A stretch of DNA of 39,285 nucleotides from Anaerolineales bacterium (GCA_024710875.1 JANJTX010000163.1:1-39285), one strand, 5' to 3'. Positions 23,406 through 32,290 are shown, counted from the stretch's first letter. The notes: generated from the letters alone by a model not told the origin. A program made the numbers and translations.

Positions 23406-24134
23406 ATGTCCGAAAGCGATTTCAGCAACCGCCGCATTCTGGTGGTGGATGATGAAGAGCGCATGGTGCGCTTCATCCGCCTTAATCTGGAACATGATGG
23501 CTTTGAAGTCGTAGAAGCCTACTCCGGCCAACAGGCCATGGACCGCCTGCGTCAGTCCCTGCCGGACCTCGTCCTGCTGGATGTGATGATGCCCGACTTT
23601 GACGGCTTTGAAGTCCTGCGCCTCATCCGAGAAAATAACGATGTTCCGGTCATCATGCTCACGGCCAAAGGCGAGGAGGACGACCGCGTCCACGGCCTCG
23701 AACTCGGGGCGGATGACTATGTCACCAAGCCGTTCAGCCCGCGCGAACTCGTCAGCCGGGTTAAGGCTGTGCTGCGCCGCACCGAGGGCGCCCGTAGCGC
23801 CACCAGTGGCGTCATCGAAGTGGATGACCGCCTCAAAATTGATTTTGGTCGCCGGGAAGTCTGGTTGCAGGGCGAACTGGTCAAATTGCGCCCCACCGAA
23901 TACCGCCTGCTCTATCATCTTGTCCAAAATGCCGGCTGGGTTATCAGCCACGATCAGATTCTCGCCAAGGTCTGGGGCTACGAATACCGCGACGAACCCC
24001 ACTATGTGCGCCTGTACGTCAATTACCTGCGCCAGAAACTGGAAGAAGACCCCGCCAACCCCAAATACATCCTCACCGAGCGCGGCGTGGGTTATCGCTT
24101 TGTGGATTTCAAGCGCGCCGCCCCGGCGGAGTAG
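23406..24134 (+). CDS. OmpR/PhoB-family response regulator
   Basis: The 242-residue regulator has a receiver domain (9-125) with the acidic pair at Asp15/Asp16, phospho-acceptor Asp59 in [11 protein letters not shown], Thr86 in MLTAK and Lys108 in VTKPFSP. A winged-helix output domain follows (about 140-235) with [17 protein letters not shown] and [13 protein letters not shown]. No histidine kinase is nearby, so it is an orphan; its partner could be elsewhere, or the Ser/Thr kinase upstream could phosphorylate it, as known for some actinobacterial regulators. It is the last gene before a terminator and probably shares the operon of the 80-residue protein. Confidence 0.95.
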   Translation: MSESDFSNRRILVVDDEERMVRFIRLNLEHDGFEVVEAYSGQQAMDRLRQSLPDLVLLDVMMPDFDGFEVLRLIRENNDVPVIMLTAKGEEDDRVHGLELGADDYVTKPFSPRELVSRVKAVLRRTEGARSATSGVIEVDDRLKIDFGRREVWLQGELVKLRPTEYRLLYHLVQNAGWVISHDQILAKVWGYEYRDEPHYVRLYVNYLRQKLEEDPANPKYILTERGVGYRFVDFKRAAPAE

Positions 24135-24150
24135 AATTTTCAGCCAAGCC

Positions 24151-24185
24151 AAACGGGCCGCGCAACTCGCGGCCCGTTTTCTATT
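24151..24185 (+). terminator. Terminator between the response regulator and rodA
   Basis: A 12-bp perfect stem AAACGGGCCGCG/CGCGGCCCGTTT with a 5-nt loop is followed by TCTATTTT. The A-run at the base also lets it work on the minus strand, which would serve the convergent rodA gene ending at 24219. Confidence 0.9.
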
Positions 24186-24218
24186 TTGCCTGTGTCAATT
24201 GCCAGCTTTCTACTGGAA

Positions 24219-25322
24219 CTAATGCTCCAGCATCTTATGGCGCGCCACCACGCTCTCCACCAGCCCAATGCTTAACATCAGCGAGAGCAGTGAACTGCCC
24301 CCATGCGAAATGAACGGCAAGGGCAGGCCGGTCACCGGCATTAAATTCAAATTCATCCCGATGTTCACCATCGTCTGGAACAGAATCCAGGTGGCGATCC
24401 CGTAGCAAATCAATGCGCCAAACGTATCATGCGCCAGGCGCGCCGCCCGCAAAATGCGCCAGATCATAAATAACAACACCCCCATGACCAGAACTGTACC
24501 CACAAAGCCAAACTCATGGGCCGTGGCCGCATAGATAAAGTCAGACTGTCGGACCTTCAAAAAGCGCAACTGCACCTGGCTGCCCTGGCCGTATCCCTGG
24601 CCCAGCCACCCCCCGGAGCCTATCGTAATTAACGCCTGGTTCACATTATAGGTAGCCCCAAAACTAGCGTTGGGGTCCGGGAACAGGAATTGCACCACCC
24701 GCTGCTGCTGGTAATCGGCCAGAAACGGGAACGCTACCATCGCCAGTATCAGCCCCAGCAGACCAAAAACCACTATCATCTTCCAGGGCAGGCCGCTGGC
24801 AAACAGCAACGCCCCCCAGATTACAAACAACACAATCGAGGTGCTCAAATCCGGTTGCAGCAGGATGAACATCGTCAGCCCGAGGGTTGTAATCAGGCTC
24901 CGCACCACCCAGCCTAGCGTACCGGCCTGGCTGCGGTTGCGCTCAAAAAAATCTGCCAGAATCAGGATCAGCGTCAGCTTGGCCAGCTCGGAAGGCTGTA
25001 TCAGCGCGAAGCCCACATCCAGCCAGCGCCGCGCCCCAAAAGCCGTCTCGCCGCCAAAGAAAATCAGCGCCAGGAAAAACACAATCACGGCGTACATCAC
25101 CCGGCTCAGGCTGATCCATAAGTGATAATCCATAATTGTGGTGAATAGAATCACCCCTAAACCGATAACCGCAAAGACAATTTGCCGTTCCACCGTCTGC
25201 AGTTCAATCAGTTCCGGGTTGCCGGCAATGGCCGAGTTAATCATTGCCACGCCAAAGATAATCAGCACCAGCACCGAGCCGAGCAGCAGAAAATCGAAGT
25301 GACGCCAGGTATTTAATCGCAT
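24219..25322 (-). CDS. rodA: Rod-shape-determining SEDS glycosyltransferase
   Basis: The protein has 367 residues and about ten transmembrane helices. SEDS family signatures are present: LIQPSELAKLTLI, the conserved AATAHEFGFVGT loop and the C-terminal LPLPFISHGGSSLL. RodA polymerises lipid II into glycan strands and works with the class B PBP2 encoded in the same cluster. I start at the ATG at 25322 (MRLNTWRHFDFLLL), which fits RodA N-termini; the track's start is a TTG at 25367 and would add 15 charged residues. FtsW is the alternative SEDS name, but the mre/mrdA context favours RodA. A GGGCGC/GCGCCC hairpin lies in the gap after minE, so partial attenuation is possible. Confidence 0.92.
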   Translation of the reverse strand: MRLNTWRHFDFLLLGSVLVLIIFGVAMINSAIAGNPELIELQTVERQIVFAVIGLGVILFTTIMDYHLWISLSRVMYAVIVFFLALIFFGGETAFGARRWLDVGFALIQPSELAKLTLILILADFFERNRSQAGTLGWVVRSLITTLGLTMFILLQPDLSTSIVLFVIWGALLFASGLPWKMIVVFGLLGLILAMVAFPFLADYQQQRVVQFLFPDPNASFGATYNVNQALITIGSGGWLGQGYGQGSQVQLRFLKVRQSDFIYAATAHEFGFVGTVLVMGVLLFMIWRILRAARLAHDTFGALICYGIATWILFQTMVNIGMNLNLMPVTGLPLPFISHGGSSLLSLMLSIGLVESVVARHKMLEH

Positions 25323-25341
25323 CGGGAAACACTCAAGAGCC

Positions 25342-25357
25342 GGGCGCAGCCGCGCCC
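25342..25357 (-). other. Hairpin in the minE-rodA gap
   Basis: GGGCGC and GCGCCC form a 6-bp stem with a 4-nt loop 20 nt upstream of the rodA ATG. It is not followed by a T-run and may be an attenuator or stability element. Confidence 0.4.
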
Positions 25358-25400
25358 TGGCTAACAATTTTAACGGATTTTGGGGCTTTGGGGCAGGGGC

Positions 25401-25655
25401 TTAGCGGCCGCGGCCTTTGCTGGCCGGCTTCAAGGGGATTTCTGCCACCAGGTGCTGGTCACGCCCGTCCTGGTTGACCTGAATGCGTACATGTTCGCGG
25501 TCTACCTGGATGTGGCGCGAAATCACTTCAATCAACTCATCCCGCAGGTCTTCCATCACCCCCGGTGGCAGGTCGGTGCGGTCATGAATCAACACCAGTT
25601 TAAGCCGTTCTTTGGCCTTATTGGCGCTCTTGCGTTTACTGCGCAGGAAGTCCAT
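25401..25655 (-). CDS. minE: Cell division topological specificity factor MinE
   Basis: The 84-residue protein has the MinE layout: an N-terminal MinD-binding/amphipathic segment (ANKAKERLKLVLIHDRTDLPPG) and a C-terminal dimerisation part (RDELIEVISRHIQVDREHVRIQV). MinE stimulates the MinD ATPase so that the MinCD inhibitor is released from membranes and the division site is left at midcell. It lies 5 nt after the minD stop and 78 nt before rodA. Its presence suggests an oscillating Min system rather than a DivIVA-anchored one; no divIVA is visible here. Confidence 0.95.
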   Translation of the reverse strand: MDFLRSKRKSANKAKERLKLVLIHDRTDLPPGVMEDLRDELIEVISRHIQVDREHVRIQVNQDGRDQHLVAEIPLKPASKGRGR

Positions 25656-25660
25656 TGGCT

Positions 25661-26503
25661 TTAGCCTCCCCGCCCCATCAGGCGTGAAAGCCGGTTAAGC
25701 AAGCCGCCATCTGCATCCAGGTCCAGGAACGGCACATCCTCGCCCATCAGCCGCCGGGCGATGTTCCGAAAGGCCTGCCCGGCCCGGCTCTTGGGGTCCA
25801 GCACAATCGGCGAGCCGCTGTTGCTGCTCACAATCACATTCTCGTCTTCTGGCACCAGTCCAATCAACTCAATCGCCAGCAGTTCCAGAACATCCTCAGG
25901 GGCCAGCATATCGCCCCGTTTTACCATCGCTGCATTCAGGCGGTTGATGACCAACTTGGCCGGGCCTTTCTGTTCGGCCTCAATCAGGCCGATGATACGG
26001 TCGGCATCCCGTACTGCCGAGACTTCCGGGTTGGTGATAATCACCACTTCATCCGCCGGTGCAATCGCATTGCGGAAGCCGCGCTCAATCCCGGCCGGCG
26101 AATCAATCACAATGTAATCCACCTCGCCGCGCAATTCATCGGTCAGCCGAATCATATCCGAGGGCGAGAGGGCGCTCTTGTCGCGCGTCTGGGCGGCGGG
26201 AATGAGATACAGTTCCGGCAGCCGTTTGTCGCGAATCATCGCCTGGCGCAGTTTGCAGCGGCCTTCGACCACATCCACAATATCGTACACAATCCGGTTT
26301 TCCAGCCCCAGCACCACATCCAGGTTGCGCAGGCCGATGTCGCCATCAATACAACATACCTTCCGGCCTTCGGCCGCCAGAGCCGCCCCCAGGTTGGCAG
26401 TGGCAGTGGTCTTGCCGACCCCGCCCTTGCCGGAGGTAATCGTAATCACCCGCCCGCCACCGGCTGGTTTGGAGGAATTCGTAGAAGTTTTACGTGGGCT
26501 CAT
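25661..26503 (-). CDS. minD: Septum site-determining ATPase MinD
   Basis: The 280 residues form a deviant-Walker ParA/MinD ATPase: GKGGVGKTT at about 25-33, DGDIGLRNLD, VIDSPAGIE and a C-terminal amphipathic helix GGLLNRLSRLMG that attaches to membrane. MinD recruits MinC to form the FtsZ inhibitor and is turned over by MinE. About 18 residues precede the core, rich in Ser/Thr/Gly. It has its own -10 at 26568-26573, 65 nt upstream of the ATG, and a GGTGAG site. Confidence 0.96.
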   Translation of the reverse strand: MSPRKTSTNSSKPAGGGRVITITSGKGGVGKTTATANLGAALAAEGRKVCCIDGDIGLRNLDVVLGLENRIVYDIVDVVEGRCKLRQAMIRDKRLPELYLIPAAQTRDKSALSPSDMIRLTDELRGEVDYIVIDSPAGIERGFRNAIAPADEVVIITNPEVSAVRDADRIIGLIEAEQKGPAKLVINRLNAAMVKRGDMLAPEDVLELLAIELIGLVPEDENVIVSSNSGSPIVLDPKSRAGQAFRNIARRLMGEDVPFLDLDADGGLLNRLSRLMGRGG

Positions 26504-26567
26504 AAACAGTTCTCACCATGCGTCAGATTCAGGCGTCGCCAACCAACCGGTCAGCCAACACTCGTTT

Positions 26568-26573
26568 ATTATA
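26568..26573 (-). promoter_or_regulatory. -10 box upstream of minD
   Basis: The minus strand reads TATAAT in the minC-minD gap, predicting a transcript of minDE(-rodA) with a leader of about 58 nt. The -35 is poor. Confidence 0.5.
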
Positions 26574-26626
26574 GACTCTCGTCTTGAAATCGGCTGTTTC
26601 CCGGTCGCCCGGGTTTTTGCCGCGCT

Positions 26627-27307
26627 TCATTCCTGGCCGGGCAGGCTCCAGGGCTCGGCCACCACCTGCCCCTCGCGGATAAAAGCCATCTCCGGGCGGG
26701 GCGTCTTGCGGCTGGGCGGTGCCAGTGAAATGTGCTCGCCAATCCGCAACTGGGTGGGCGAAAGGTCCAGGGCGCACACCACCGCTTCCGGGTCGCCTTC
26801 GGCCCCGGCGTGCACCAGCCCCCGCAGGCGACCCCACACCACCACATCACCGCTGGCGATGATCTCGGCCCCCGGGTTCACATCCCCAATGATGGTGACA
26901 TGCCCGGGGTACTCCACCCGGCTGCCAGAGCGCAAGGTCCGCCGTACCAGCACCGCTTCGGCGCCTTCCGTTTCCGGGTCGCTGCTGGCCGGCGCGTCAT
27001 CCGCCCGCCCCTGGTGGATGCGAGTTGCCAGCCCCAGCGTCTGGGCAGTCTGTTCGGTGGTTGGCGAGTGGCTCAGCACCGCCCACAGGCTCAAGTTGTA
27101 ATCCGCCAGCAGGTCGCGCAGTTTGCCCAGCGTAGCGGCATTGAGGATGTGATTCTGCACATCCAACACCAACCGCGCCCCATTAAAGAAACTCGCTTTT
27201 TCGGCGATCTCTGCCAGCAGTGCCGCCTGCACTTCAGACCACGGCCCTTCGCCCAGGGTTACCAGCAGGCCCTCGCGTATACCTTTTATTTGCACAGTTG
27301 GAGGCAT
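26627..27307 (-). CDS. minC: Septum site-determining protein MinC
   Basis: The 226-residue protein has an N-terminal FtsZ-antagonising domain, a short acidic linker (DDAPASSDPETEGAE) and the C-terminal beta-helix MinC_C domain with RSGSRVEYPGHVTIIGDVNPGA and GDVVVWGRLRGLVHAGA. Bound to MinD, it blocks FtsZ ring assembly away from midcell. The ATG at 27307 with GGTGG upstream is preferred; the track's start is a TTG at 27349. A 180-nt leader with a 10-bp inverted repeat precedes it. Confidence 0.95.
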   Translation of the reverse strand: MPPTVQIKGIREGLLVTLGEGPWSEVQAALLAEIAEKASFFNGARLVLDVQNHILNAATLGKLRDLLADYNLSLWAVLSHSPTTEQTAQTLGLATRIHQGRADDAPASSDPETEGAEAVLVRRTLRSGSRVEYPGHVTIIGDVNPGAEIIASGDVVVWGRLRGLVHAGAEGDPEAVVCALDLSPTQLRIGEHISLAPPSRKTPRPEMAFIREGQVVAEPWSLPGQE

Positions 27308-27392
27308 GCTAAGTTGTCCACCGAAAATCTTTAGACATGTCTTCCTCAAAACTTAACATGTGCGCTCTCGCAGATCCCAAATGGCTACTTTG

Positions 27393-27466
27393 AAGCAATC
27401 TTCCGGTTGCTTTTAATAGTTGGCCGCTTGGGTACCCTGCACATTAATATCACGTACGGCCAACTA
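27393..27466 (-). other. Structured 5' leader of minC, candidate regulatory RNA
   Basis: On the transcribed strand, TAGTTGGCCG (27466-27457) pairs perfectly with CGGCCAACTA (27426-27417) around a 30-nt loop containing the palindrome GGGTACCC. A second stem, AAGCAA/TTGCTT (27412-27393), follows. This lies between a predicted transcription start near 27492 and the minC ATG. I recognise no known riboswitch family. Confidence 0.5.
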
Positions 27467-27498
27467 CGCTGTCCTTGTCCGTCCCGCACGCTGCCGGG

Positions 27499-27504
27499 AT
27501 TATA
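27499..27504 (-). promoter_or_regulatory. -10 box of the minC transcript
   Basis: TATAAT on the minus strand, 14-19 bp past the PBP2 stop, with a poor -35. It would give minC a promoter separate from the mre-mrdA transcript and a leader of roughly 185 nt. Confidence 0.55.
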
Positions 27505-27517
27505 GCATAGCGACTTT

Positions 27518-29710
27518 TTACGGCTGGCCGCTGGCCGCGTCAATCGCTTTCAGCTCAAAGTAGGCTTCCAGTACCCGGTAGATCACTGGCCCGGCCACGC
27601 TGGCGCCTTCGCCGCCATTGTACAGGAAGGCCACTACCGCGATTTCAGGGTCATCGTAGGGGGCGTAGGCTACCGTCCAGGAGTGAGTTGGCCAGTTGCC
27701 CGGGATGCACAGGTTCTTCTCCAGCGCTACCGGGTCGCAGTATTCGGCCGTGCCGGTCTTGCCGGCTGCCGTCACGGTCAGGTTGGCGAACTGGCGCTCC
27801 AGTGTGCCGCTGGTGACCGCCGTGCGCATGCCAATTTGCATCATCTCGAATACCCAGGACTCAATCGTCTTCAGTTCGCCGGGTATTTCGCGGCAAGCCC
27901 CAATCCCGGAGGGGTTCTCATACGTCTGGATGCGGGCATCCGTGGTCAGGTCCCATTTCACATCCGGCGTAAACGGGCTGACCACATTGGCATCCGGCAC
28001 CACATTGCCGTCGGCATCCAGCCCCACCAGGTTGCCCGCCGCATCGTAGGCTGGTGTGAGCAGGTTGCCCAGGTCATCGGTCAGCACCGGCACTACATTG
28101 CCCTCGCCATCCACCACCTCGCGCACAATCGTCGGGCGCATCATCACGCCATCGTTCGCCACCACCGCCGCAGACATCAGCACCTGCAACGGCGTGGAAA
28201 TCACGAAGCCCTGCCCCACGCCGGCAATGTAGGTATCGCCGGTAGACCAGTTCTCGCCCTGATTAATTCGCTTCCAGGTGGGGTCCGGTACCAGCCCATC
28301 GGTTTCGTCTGGTAGTTCGATCCCGAGAAACTGGTCGTAGCCCAGCGCCCGCGCGTACGTCCCCAACCGACAGATCCCCAGCCCTTCCGGAATTTCATCC
28401 CGGTAGCCGCCTGCTAGTTTGTACAGACACACATTGCTGGAGTTGGCGATGCAGCCAATGAAATTCAGTGAGCCAAAACCCTCGCGGTTCCAGTCCACAA
28501 ACTCGCGCGCCCGGCCCGGGTCGTTGGCGTAAAAACTCTCGGTCACCGTAATTAGCCCCGGGGTTTGAATGATCTGGTCTGGCGTAATCACGCCTTCGTT
28601 CAGCGCCCCGATGCCAGTCACAATCTTAAACACCGAGCCCGCCGGCAACTGCGCCCCCACTGCCTTGTTCAGTAACGGATAGGTTTGGTCGGCCAGCAAT
28701 TGCTCGTAGTAATACTGCGGGATGAAACGCGCCAGCCGGTTATTCTCGTAACTGGGGTAAGACACCATCGCCAGGATTTCGCCGGTGCGTGGGTTCATCG
28801 CAATAATCACCGCGCTGGAAATCCGCAAGGTATCAAAATACTGGTTCCACAGGAATATCTCATTGCGGATGATGGCTTCGGAAGCCTCCTGCAGCCGCAT
28901 GTCAATCGTCAGCACCAGGTTCTGGCCCGGTACCGGTTGCTGTACCGGCGCGATGTCGCGCAAGGTCGCCCCGGCTACATCCACCTCCACCTCCCGGCGG
29001 CCGGGGATGCCCCGCAACACCGAGTCAAAGAACAATTCCAGTCCGGCATAGCCGATTTTGTCGCGATTGGGCAAAAACCCCTGCTCTCGCAACCGTTCTT
29101 CCAACACGGCTGGAATCGGCCCCAGATAGCCCACATACGCCGAAGTCAGTACCCCGGTCGGGTAATCGCGTACCGGCTCAATCTGGATCGAAACGCCCGG
29201 CCAATCGGCCGCCTTTTCCTGGATGACCAGCGCCACCTCGCGCGGCACATCACACTCCACCAGCACCGGCTGGTAGGGCGCAAAACTGGTGCCAATCGCC
29301 AGCATCTCGGCGATCCCCAGGTTGCCGCCGCATTGAATCAGCGGGTCCACTGCGATATCGCCGGCGCTGATGGGCAGGTCGGAATACAGCGCCAATTGGC
29401 GCACAATCTCGGCCACTTCGCCCGGGTCGGTGGGCAGCAGGGCCGGCGTAACCGCGATGTTGTATGAAGCGATGTTGCGCGCCAGCACAATCCCGTTGCG
29501 GTCATAAATCACCCCGCGCCGCGGCGGCAGGCTGATGCCTTCAGTGCGGTTGCCTTCCGCTTGTGCCTGCCATTCTGGCCCCTCCACGATCTGGAGCGTG
29601 AACAGTCGCACTACAAACACCACGAAAATGAGCAACGCCACCAATCCAAACAGGGTAACCCGTTGCGGGTCAAGCGCCGGTGGGCGTTGGTTGAGTTGGG
29701 GGCTATTCAT
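27518..29710 (-). CDS. mrdA: Penicillin-binding protein 2, elongasome transpeptidase
   Basis: The 730 residues comprise a short cytoplasmic tail, one transmembrane helix (about 18-40), a dimerisation/pedestal domain (PPRRGVIYDRNG) and a class B transpeptidase with the nucleophile in PAGSVFK, the SSN motif in ANSSNVCLY and KTG in AAGKTGTAEYC. It cross-links peptidoglycan during cell elongation together with RodA. The length is above the usual 600-640. Much of the excess is an Asp/Gly/Asn-rich insertion before KTG, with repeated GNVVP, GNLLT, GNLVG and GNVVP units. The N-terminus overlaps mreD by 8 nt, so translation is probably coupled. Confidence 0.94.
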   Translation of the reverse strand: MNSPQLNQRPPALDPQRVTLFGLVALLIFVVFVVRLFTLQIVEGPEWQAQAEGNRTEGISLPPRRGVIYDRNGIVLARNIASYNIAVTPALLPTDPGEVAEIVRQLALYSDLPISAGDIAVDPLIQCGGNLGIAEMLAIGTSFAPYQPVLVECDVPREVALVIQEKAADWPGVSIQIEPVRDYPTGVLTSAYVGYLGPIPAVLEERLREQGFLPNRDKIGYAGLELFFDSVLRGIPGRREVEVDVAGATLRDIAPVQQPVPGQNLVLTIDMRLQEASEAIIRNEIFLWNQYFDTLRISSAVIIAMNPRTGEILAMVSYPSYENNRLARFIPQYYYEQLLADQTYPLLNKAVGAQLPAGSVFKIVTGIGALNEGVITPDQIIQTPGLITVTESFYANDPGRAREFVDWNREGFGSLNFIGCIANSSNVCLYKLAGGYRDEIPEGLGICRLGTYARALGYDQFLGIELPDETDGLVPDPTWKRINQGENWSTGDTYIAGVGQGFVISTPLQVLMSAAVVANDGVMMRPTIVREVVDGEGNVVPVLTDDLGNLLTPAYDAAGNLVGLDADGNVVPDANVVSPFTPDVKWDLTTDARIQTYENPSGIGACREIPGELKTIESWVFEMMQIGMRTAVTSGTLERQFANLTVTAAGKTGTAEYCDPVALEKNLCIPGNWPTHSWTVAYAPYDDPEIAVVAFLYNGGEGASVAGPVIYRVLEAYFELKAIDAASGQP

Positions 29711-30209
29711 TGGCTACCTCATCCGGGAACACAAGTTTCGCAAACTCGCCCATCAGGCCATATATTGGCAGGGCCAGCAGAAAATTCAGCAGCAGGCTGG
29801 GCAGCAAGACCTGGTTGAAGGCCTCGCCAAACCCAATCGGGGAGCCCAACACCCACAGATACACCCAGGCCAGCCCGTGCAAAAGCACCGTACCGGCCAG
29901 CGTGGCCAGGAACAGGTTGAGAATTGGCAGGTCCCACACCCGGCGCGGCAGGGAGATGGCCAGGCCGGTTATCGCCAGATAAGTCGCCAGCATCAGCCAG
30001 ATGGGCAGGTGCGTGGCCAGCCCTACCAGCAGGCCAGCCGCTACCCCCCAGGCCCATGCGCCCGGCAACCGGCGCCGCAGCGCCCAGCCCAGCAGCGTCA
30101 GCAAGGGCAGGTCCGCAATGCCTTCCAGCAGCGGCAAGCGCACCACCAGTGTGGTCTGTAATACGGTGGCAATTGCCAGGGCAATGAAACCCATAAAGGC
30201 GGGCAGCAT
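29703..30209 (-). CDS. mreD: Rod shape-determining membrane protein MreD
   Basis: The 168 residues contain about five hydrophobic helices with few charged residues, matching MreD in length and topology; motif conservation is weak in this family, so the call rests on gene order (mreB-mreC-mreD-mrdA). MreD links the periplasmic MreC to the RodA-PBP2 synthase. It starts 2 nt after the mreC stop and overlaps mrdA by 8 nt. Confidence 0.88.
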   Translation of the reverse strand: MLPAFMGFIALAIATVLQTTLVVRLPLLEGIADLPLLTLLGWALRRRLPGAWAWGVAAGLLVGLATHLPIWLMLATYLAITGLAISLPRRVWDLPILNLFLATLAGTVLLHGLAWVYLWVLGSPIGFGEAFNQVLLPSLLLNFLLALPIYGLMGEFAKLVFPDEVANE

Positions 30210-30211
30210 CG

Positions 30212-31063
30212 TCAGGGGCTCCCGGCCGGGTCTGGAATCAGCGGGGTTACATCCAGCGGCCGGAAGTTGGTAATCACTAGCACAATCGTCAGCCGCCGGA
30301 AATCGGTAACCGGGTCCAGAGCGGCTTGCTGGAACAGGGCGGTGGCTTCCTGCCGTACGCTGGTCAGTTGCCCCACCAGGATGTTCGCCGGGTATTGCCC
30401 CCCCAGGCCAGAGGTCAGCACCAGGTCACCCGGCTGGAGGCTGACCGAGACCGGAATCTGTTCCACCGAGAGGGCGGCCGTCAGGCTGCCAGCCAGAATG
30501 CCATCCACCTCGGCGGGCTGAATGCGCACATCCACCAGCGAGCTGGGGTCAGTAATCAGTTGTACTCGCGCCGCGCTGGCGGTTACCGCCGCAATCCGGC
30601 CTACGAGGCCCTCAGCGCTCACCACCGGCATCCCGCGCCGCAGGCCATCATCTGAACCGCGATTTATGAGAATGTAATGCAGGAATGGCGAGGGATCTAT
30701 GCCAATTACCGCCGCGGCCTGGTACTCATTCTGGGGTTGGGCGCGGGCAAAATCCAGCAAGGCCGAAAGGATTTCCACCTCGGTCACCTGCTGCTGCAGG
30801 GCGATAATCTGGGTTTGCAGAGCGGCCACTTCTTCGCGCAGCTGGGCGTTTTCCTGTTGCAGGTTGGCCGTATCCGCCGGTGCGTTTACCAGTGTCTGAA
30901 ACGCCAGGAAGCGCGTGTTCAGCCACACCTGCACCGGTTCCAGCGGCCGTAACAGCGCGCCCGCCACCGGGTTCAGATAGCCACCGAAGGCCAGCACCAG
31001 CACGCCAATTGCCAACAGACCAACGGCCAGCGGTTGCCAGGAGGGGCGTTTGAAAGGTTTCAT
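30212..31063 (-). CDS. mreC: Rod shape-determining protein MreC
   Basis: The 283-residue protein has a transmembrane helix near residues 11-30, a coiled coil (about 65-100, NLQQENAQLREEVAALQTQI) and a C-terminal beta-barrel domain with INRGSDDGLRRGMPVVSAEGLVG and LTSGLGGQYPANILVG, all typical of MreC. It polymerises on the outer face of the membrane and activates PBP2. It is separated from mreB by 93 nt. Confidence 0.95.
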   Translation of the reverse strand: MKPFKRPSWQPLAVGLLAIGVLVLAFGGYLNPVAGALLRPLEPVQVWLNTRFLAFQTLVNAPADTANLQQENAQLREEVAALQTQIIALQQQVTEVEILSALLDFARAQPQNEYQAAAVIGIDPSPFLHYILINRGSDDGLRRGMPVVSAEGLVGRIAAVTASAARVQLITDPSSLVDVRIQPAEVDGILAGSLTAALSVEQIPVSVSLQPGDLVLTSGLGGQYPANILVGQLTSVRQEATALFQQAALDPVTDFRRLTIVLVITNFRPLDVTPLIPDPAGSP

Positions 31064-31156
31064 GAGGTTGAGGGGAATTGTACCGGAGAAGCGACCGGCT
31101 TAAGTGTGCTTGAAAAGCCGTTTGCCATGAATCCCCCAAATGGAGGAATCCGCAGG

Positions 31157-32209
31157 CTAGATGCCGTCCAGCTTCAACAGCCAAGGCTTGAGGTTTTCAA
31201 AATCTTCCAGCACCAGGCCGGCCCCGCGCGCCACGCAGGTCATCGGGTCATCCGCCACCCACGCCCGGATGCGGGTCTCATCCGAAATGCGCTCGGCCAG
31301 CCCCTGCAATAGCGCCCCGCCGCCCGCCAGGCAGATGCCCAGATCCATCAGGTCAGCGATGATTTCCGGCGCAACTTCGTCCAGCGTGTCTTTGACCGTA
31401 TCAATGATGGTCTGCAACGAGCCGCTGATGGCCTCGCGCACTTCTACCGAGGAGATTTCGAGCGTTTCCGGCAGGCCGTTCACCAGGTTGCGGCCGCGCA
31501 CCACAAAGGTCTTTTCTTCCGGCAGCGGGTAAGCCGAGCCGATTTTCATCTTGACTTCTTCGGCCATCCGCTCGCCAATCAGCAGGTTGTACTTGTTGCG
31601 GATGTAATTCAGGATGTCTACATCCATTTCATCGCCCGCCACCCGCAGCGAGCGCGAGGTCACAATCCCACCCATCGAGAACACGGTCACTTCGGTTGTG
31701 CCGCCGCCAATGTCCACAATCATGCTGCCGCCAATTCGGTCCACCGGCAGGCCCACCGCAATCGCCGAGGCAGTCGGCTCTTCAATTAGGTAGGCTTCAC
31801 GTGCGCCGGCCAGCATGGCGGCATCATGCACTGCCCGTTTTTCCACTTCGGTCACGCCGGAAGGAATTCCGATGACTACCCGCGGGCGCGGCAACGGCAC
31901 CAGACTCTGTTGGTGTGCCTGCCCGATAAAATATTGCAGCATTTCTTCGGTAATCTCAAACTCGGAAATCACGCCATCCCGTAGCGGGCGCACGGCAATG
32001 ATGTTGGCCGGGGTGCGGCCAACCAGCGCCTTCGCCTCGGCGCCCACCGCCTGCACGGCGCGGGTTTTTTTATCAATTGCCACCCACGAGGGTTCGTTGA
32101 TAACAATGCCCTTGCCCCGTACATGCACCAGGGTGTTCGCTGTGCCGAGGTCAATGCCGATGTCCAGTGAGAAAAACCCCAGAAGCCAATTCAGGGGATT
32201 GAAAGCCAA
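31157..32209 (-). CDS. mreB: Actin-like rod shape protein MreB
   Basis: The 350 residues show MreB/actin motifs: phosphate loop GIDLGTANTLVHVRGKGIV, DIGGGTTEVTVFSMGGI and AGGGALLQGLAERI. A hydrophobic N-terminus (NPLNWLLGFFS) may help membrane binding. MreB filaments guide the elongation machinery. The start codon is TTG at 32209, with AGGAG at 7 nt. A TATAAT at 32274-32279 gives a leader of about 57 nt with a large hairpin. Confidence 0.96.
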   Translation of the reverse strand: MAFNPLNWLLGFFSLDIGIDLGTANTLVHVRGKGIVINEPSWVAIDKKTRAVQAVGAEAKALVGRTPANIIAVRPLRDGVISEFEITEEMLQYFIGQAHQQSLVPLPRPRVVIGIPSGVTEVEKRAVHDAAMLAGAREAYLIEEPTASAIAVGLPVDRIGGSMIVDIGGGTTEVTVFSMGGIVTSRSLRVAGDEMDVDILNYIRNKYNLLIGERMAEEVKMKIGSAYPLPEEKTFVVRGRNLVNGLPETLEISSVEVREAISGSLQTIIDTVKDTLDEVAPEIIADLMDLGICLAGGGALLQGLAERISDETRIRAWVADDPMTCVARGAGLVLEDFENLKPWLLKLDGI

Positions 32210-32273
32210 GAGCGTACTCCTATGTTAAAAGTTTGGCAGGCGGGGCATGCCAGCCCAGTCCGCCAAGCGCCGT

Positions 32274-32279
32274 ATTATA
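32274..32279 (-). promoter_or_regulatory. -10 box of the mreBCD-mrdA operon
   Basis: TATAAT on the minus strand about 65 bp upstream of the mreB TTG. The leader contains a hairpin whose arms are TTGGCGG- and -CCTGCCAA-like, around GGCATGCC. Confidence 0.6.
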
Positions 32280-32290
32280 CCATGTGGGCG

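Noticed and set aside
31064-31156. Possible terminator in the mreB-mreC gap
   Set aside because: The CCCCC/GGAGG pairing is imperfect and has no T-run; the genes are better read as one operon.
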